Assembly (NCBI GenBank): GCA_005878635.1
Contig: VBLS01000105.1
Location: forward strand, 1-7,896
Direction of reading: 5' to 3'
Source: Methanobacteriota archaeon
GTDB lineage: Archaea > Thermoplasmatota > Thermoplasmata > RBG-16-68-12
DNA: 7,896 bases
The notes beneath the pieces are model-generated. The model made no database searches. It saw only the letters and a list, made by a program, of their open reading frames with translations, and was not told the DNA's origin. How positions within the stretch are numbered: the first letter of the stretch is position 1; every line of letters begins with the position of its first letter. Below, piece by piece: positions 6,144-7,896 of the stretch. A program made the position numbers and the translations under genes.

Positions 6144-6811
6144 CGGAACCGCCCGTTCCCGGTAGCATGGTCCGCCCGGTGAAACCGGGCCGCAAGAGAG
6201 ACGGCCGCCTCGGCCCGCCCCAAGGCTATCCGAAGGACCCAGAGAAGTACGGCGATCCGGCGAACTGGAAGTATCCGGTGCACACCCCGTTCCACGCTCG
6301 CGCCGCGCGACGGTACTTCAACGAACCTCGGAACCGCGCGAAGTACACGCCGGAAGAGCAGGCGTACATCGACAAGAAGATCAACGAGGCGCTCGAGCGG
6401 TTCGGCGTCGCGGTCAAGATCAAAGGCGGCCAGATCGAGGACGAGGCGGGCACGATCCAGGCGGATGTGCCGATGAACAAGGACATCGACAAGATGACCT
6501 TCGAGGAACTCCTGCAGGTCTTCCTGGGGACGAACCGCTTGGCGTCCGCGAAGGCGATCGACCCGTCTCTGGTCTCCGTCGATAAGGAGACGGACACGCT
6601 CCTCGCGGGGCGCGTCAAGGAGTACTCGGTGCGAATTGATCGACAGGAGAAACGGGTCGAGCACGACTGCGTCGACTTCAAGACGAACCGGGCGACCGGT
6701 CGGCTCATGTGCAAGCATCTGGGGGCGTTCCTCATGCAGGTCCACCGCGGGAAGGCGACCCACCTCTGCCGCGACCTGTTGCGGGAACGAGACCACTGGA
6801 CGTTCGAGTGA
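6140..6811 (+). CDS. SWIM-like zinc-finger protein with DUF6582-like N-terminal region
   Basis: The longest reading is 223 residues from ATG 6140; ATG 6167 (Met10) is the preferred start if the TATA-like box at 6137-6143 is used. After a basic N-terminus, residues about 35-85 hold YGDPANWKYPVHTPFHARAA, RYFN and YTPEEQAYIDKKINEA, a pattern I associate with DUF6582-type short domains. Residues 120-135 form a helix (FEELLQVFLGTNRL). The C-terminal third, from about 145, reads VDKETDTLLAGRVKEYSVRI, then EHDCVDF (His175, Cys177) and MCKHLGAFL (Cys191, His193). This matches the SWIM zinc finger CxC...CxH with His replacing the first Cys. SWIM fingers occur in DNA-binding and protein-interaction settings; the exact role here is unknown. 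There is no signal peptide, so it is cytoplasmic. Confidence 0.82.
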   Translation: MAEPPVPGSMVRPVKPGRKRDGRLGPPQGYPKDPEKYGDPANWKYPVHTPFHARAARRYFNEPRNRAKYTPEEQAYIDKKINEALERFGVAVKIKGGQIEDEAGTIQADVPMNKDIDKMTFEELLQVFLGTNRLASAKAIDPSLVSVDKETDTLLAGRVKEYSVRIDRQEKRVEHDCVDFKTNRATGRLMCKHLGAFLMQVHRGKATHLCRDLLRERDHWTFE

Positions 6812-6837
6812 CGTCTCCCAGGATCGTCGTCCCCGGC

Positions 6838-6849
6838 CAAAGCTTATGG
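6838..6849 (+). promoter_or_regulatory. BRE/TATA-like promoter of the serine protease
   Basis: CAAAGCTTATGG has the same CTTATGG core as the box at 6137-6143. Expected initiation is near 6872-6876, just before the cluster of GTG codons that opens the protease gene. Confidence 0.45.
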
Positions 6850-6898
6850 TGTTTTCCGACCATCCACTCCGGGGGTCGTGGTGGTGGGGGTGAGGCTC

Positions 6899-7690
6899 GT
6901 GCGTCGGCGCGTGTTCGAGGTCTGTGGGGTTCTCGCGGTATTTGGGCTGATGGCGCTGGGGTCGCCTGCTTCCGCCATCACCTGGGGAAACATCGACACG
7001 ACCCACCCGAACGTGGGCGCGATCCTCATTGTCCATGCGGACGGAAGCGTGGGTGAGTTCTGTTCTGGCACGCTCGTCTCGGCACGCGTCTTCCTGACCG
7101 CGGGCCACTGTACCGACGCGCTCACGGCGGCTGCATTCCCCGCGAGTCGGCTCCGGGTCAGCTTCGCGCCGAACGTGTACGCGGAGGGCGCGGTGCGTCT
7201 CGCGGTGAGCGGATACCACAACCATCCCGATTACAACTGGGGCCCGACGTCGAATCCGCACGACCTCGGCGTGATCATCCTCGAGAACGCGGTGGAGGGC
7301 GTCACCTTCGGTGTGCCCGCGTCCGTGGGCTATCTCGACGACCTCGCCGCAGCGGGCGATCTCAAGAGCGCGACCTTCATCAACGTCGGATATGGACTCA
7401 ACCAAGACTTCGTGCTCACCGGAGACCGTCAGATTTCGACCTCGAGCTTCCGAAACCTGCACGAAGCATGGCTCTACATGTCGCAGAACATCCATCATGG
7501 AGATGGCGGCACGTGCTTCGGGGACTCCGGCGGGCCTACGTTCTTCGTCGATCCGTCGTCCCACGTCGAATACATCGTCGCGGTGACGAGCTGGGGCGAC
7601 AGCGTGTGCAAGTCGACGAACAACAATTACCGCGTGGACCTGGAGAGTTCTCGGTCGTTCATCGACGACATGATCGCCCTGAACCCGTAG
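6899..7690 (+). CDS. Secreted trypsin-fold serine protease (family S1)
   Basis: From GTG 6899, preceded by GGGGGTGA at 6886-6893, the protein is 263 residues. In-frame GTGs at 6878, 6881, 6884 and 6890 are alternatives that only lengthen the N-terminus. The first 26 residues are a clear signal peptide: RRR, a hydrophobic core, and ASA before the cut. The mature part would begin ITWGNIDTTHP. The catalytic triad is complete: His70 in LTAGHC, Asp122 in HDLGVI, and Ser210 in CFGDSGGP. Cys55-Cys71 and Cys206-Cys237 match the conserved 42-58 and 191-220 disulfides of chymotrypsin. The residue six before the serine, equivalent to Asp189 of trypsin, is Gly204, so Arg/Lys specificity is not expected. 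The enzyme should act outside the cell on proteins or peptides. It is the last rightward gene and converges with the zinc-finger gene 15 bases away. Confidence 0.94.
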   Translation: MRRRVFEVCGVLAVFGLMALGSPASAITWGNIDTTHPNVGAILIVHADGSVGEFCSGTLVSARVFLTAGHCTDALTAAAFPASRLRVSFAPNVYAEGAVRLAVSGYHNHPDYNWGPTSNPHDLGVIILENAVEGVTFGVPASVGYLDDLAAAGDLKSATFINVGYGLNQDFVLTGDRQISTSSFRNLHEAWLYMSQNIHHGDGGTCFGDSGGPTFFVDPSSHVEYIVAVTSWGDSVCKSTNNNYRVDLESSRSFIDDMIALNP

Positions 7691-7705
7691 CCGATTGTCG
7701 GCCGC

Positions 7706-7896
7706 CTACAGGCGGCTGAAGTCCGCCTCGCGGTCTTTCTTCCTCGCCTCGCGCTCCTCCGCCTTCGGGAGCGGCGCGTCGCATCCGGGGCACGTACCTC
7801 CGGCGTCCACGCAGCCCTTGCACAGCCACGCTCCGCATGCGTGCCGTTCGACCCCGGGGGCGTGATGCGGGTCGCACTTCGCCGGGGGACCGTCGT
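7706..7896 (-). CDS. Cysteine-rich zinc-binding protein, C-terminal part
   Basis: The leftward frame enters from the right edge and stops at TAG 7706-7708, showing 62 residues. Visible ligands are CDPHH (Cys7, His10), HAC (His18, Cys20), CKGC (Cys25, Cys28) and CPGC (Cys35, Cys38), numbering from the edge. That is enough for two zinc sites, in a spacing like a cross-brace B-box or RING-type finger. A charged tail rich in Glu, Lys and Arg follows (KAEEREARKKDREADFSRL). The N-terminus is outside the window, so the family and role cannot be given. The end of the gene converges with the protease gene. Confidence 0.72.
   Translation of the reverse strand, partial: DGPPAKCDPHHAPGVERHACGAWLCKGCVDAGGTCPGCDAPLPKAEEREARKKDREADFSRL

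Noticed and set aside
4588..6165. 525-codon open frame on the plus strand
   Set aside because: It is antisense to the SGNH hydrolase and overlaps the six-helix protein in another frame. The translation is Arg/Pro/Gly-rich and motif-free.
5819..7564. 581-codon open frame on the minus strand
   Set aside because: It lies antisense to the six-helix protein, the SWIM protein and the serine protease, all of which have clear motifs. Its translation is Arg/Glu/His-rich with no family pattern, as expected opposite GC-rich genes.
7701..7716. Hairpin GCCGCC-TACA-GGCGGC between the convergent protease and zinc-finger genes
   Set aside because: It overlaps the last codons of the leftward gene and is not followed by a T-run in either direction. 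Archaeal termination relies on T-runs, so I do not call a terminator.

Overview
The window looks like chromosome from a GC-rich archaeon, most likely a Thermoplasmata-type lineage (Candidatus Thermoplasmatota). The supporting signs are archaeal BRE/TATA-like boxes about 25-30 bases upstream of several starts, a tRNA gene without encoded CCA, frequent GTG starts with few strong Shine-Dalgarno sequences, and a secreted YVTN-type beta-propeller protein. The lineage is an inference from style and gene content; no marker gene is present to prove it.

Layout. 1-485 (minus) is the N-terminal part of a secreted or membrane-anchored YVTN beta-propeller protein that runs off the left edge. 486-985 has no convincing gene. 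986-2200 (minus) is a 404-residue protein whose C-terminal half resembles a bacterial SMI1/KNR4 (SUKH)-like family. 2358-2430 (minus) is tRNA-Glu(CUC). A 13-bp exact copy of the tRNA 3' end lies at 693-705 in the same orientation. The SUKH-like gene therefore sits in a segment of about 1.65 kb bounded by tRNA-derived direct repeats, as expected for a small integrated element or its remnant.

2568-3700 (plus) is a two-gene operon with a 4-base overlap: a small zinc-ribbon/two-helix membrane protein and a nitrilase-superfamily amidohydrolase with an intact Glu-Lys-Cys triad. Convergent to it, 3734-5184 (minus) carries an SGNH/GDSL hydrolase followed by a multi-helix membrane protein that is split by a one-base frameshift near 3938. 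A 113-bp divergent intergenic region (5185-5296), with a TATA-like box and an 18-bp palindrome, separates these from the plus-strand genes.

5297-7690 (plus) holds a six-helix membrane protein, a protein with a variant SWIM zinc finger, and a secreted trypsin-fold serine protease with complete triad and disulfides. 7706-7896 (minus) is the 3' end of a cysteine-rich zinc-binding protein. Most of the window is ordinary chromosome. The parts that merit attention are the tRNA-flanked segment, the shared promoter signature at the tRNA and the SWIM gene, the frameshifted membrane gene, and the protease whose signal cleavage would directly expose an activating isoleucine.
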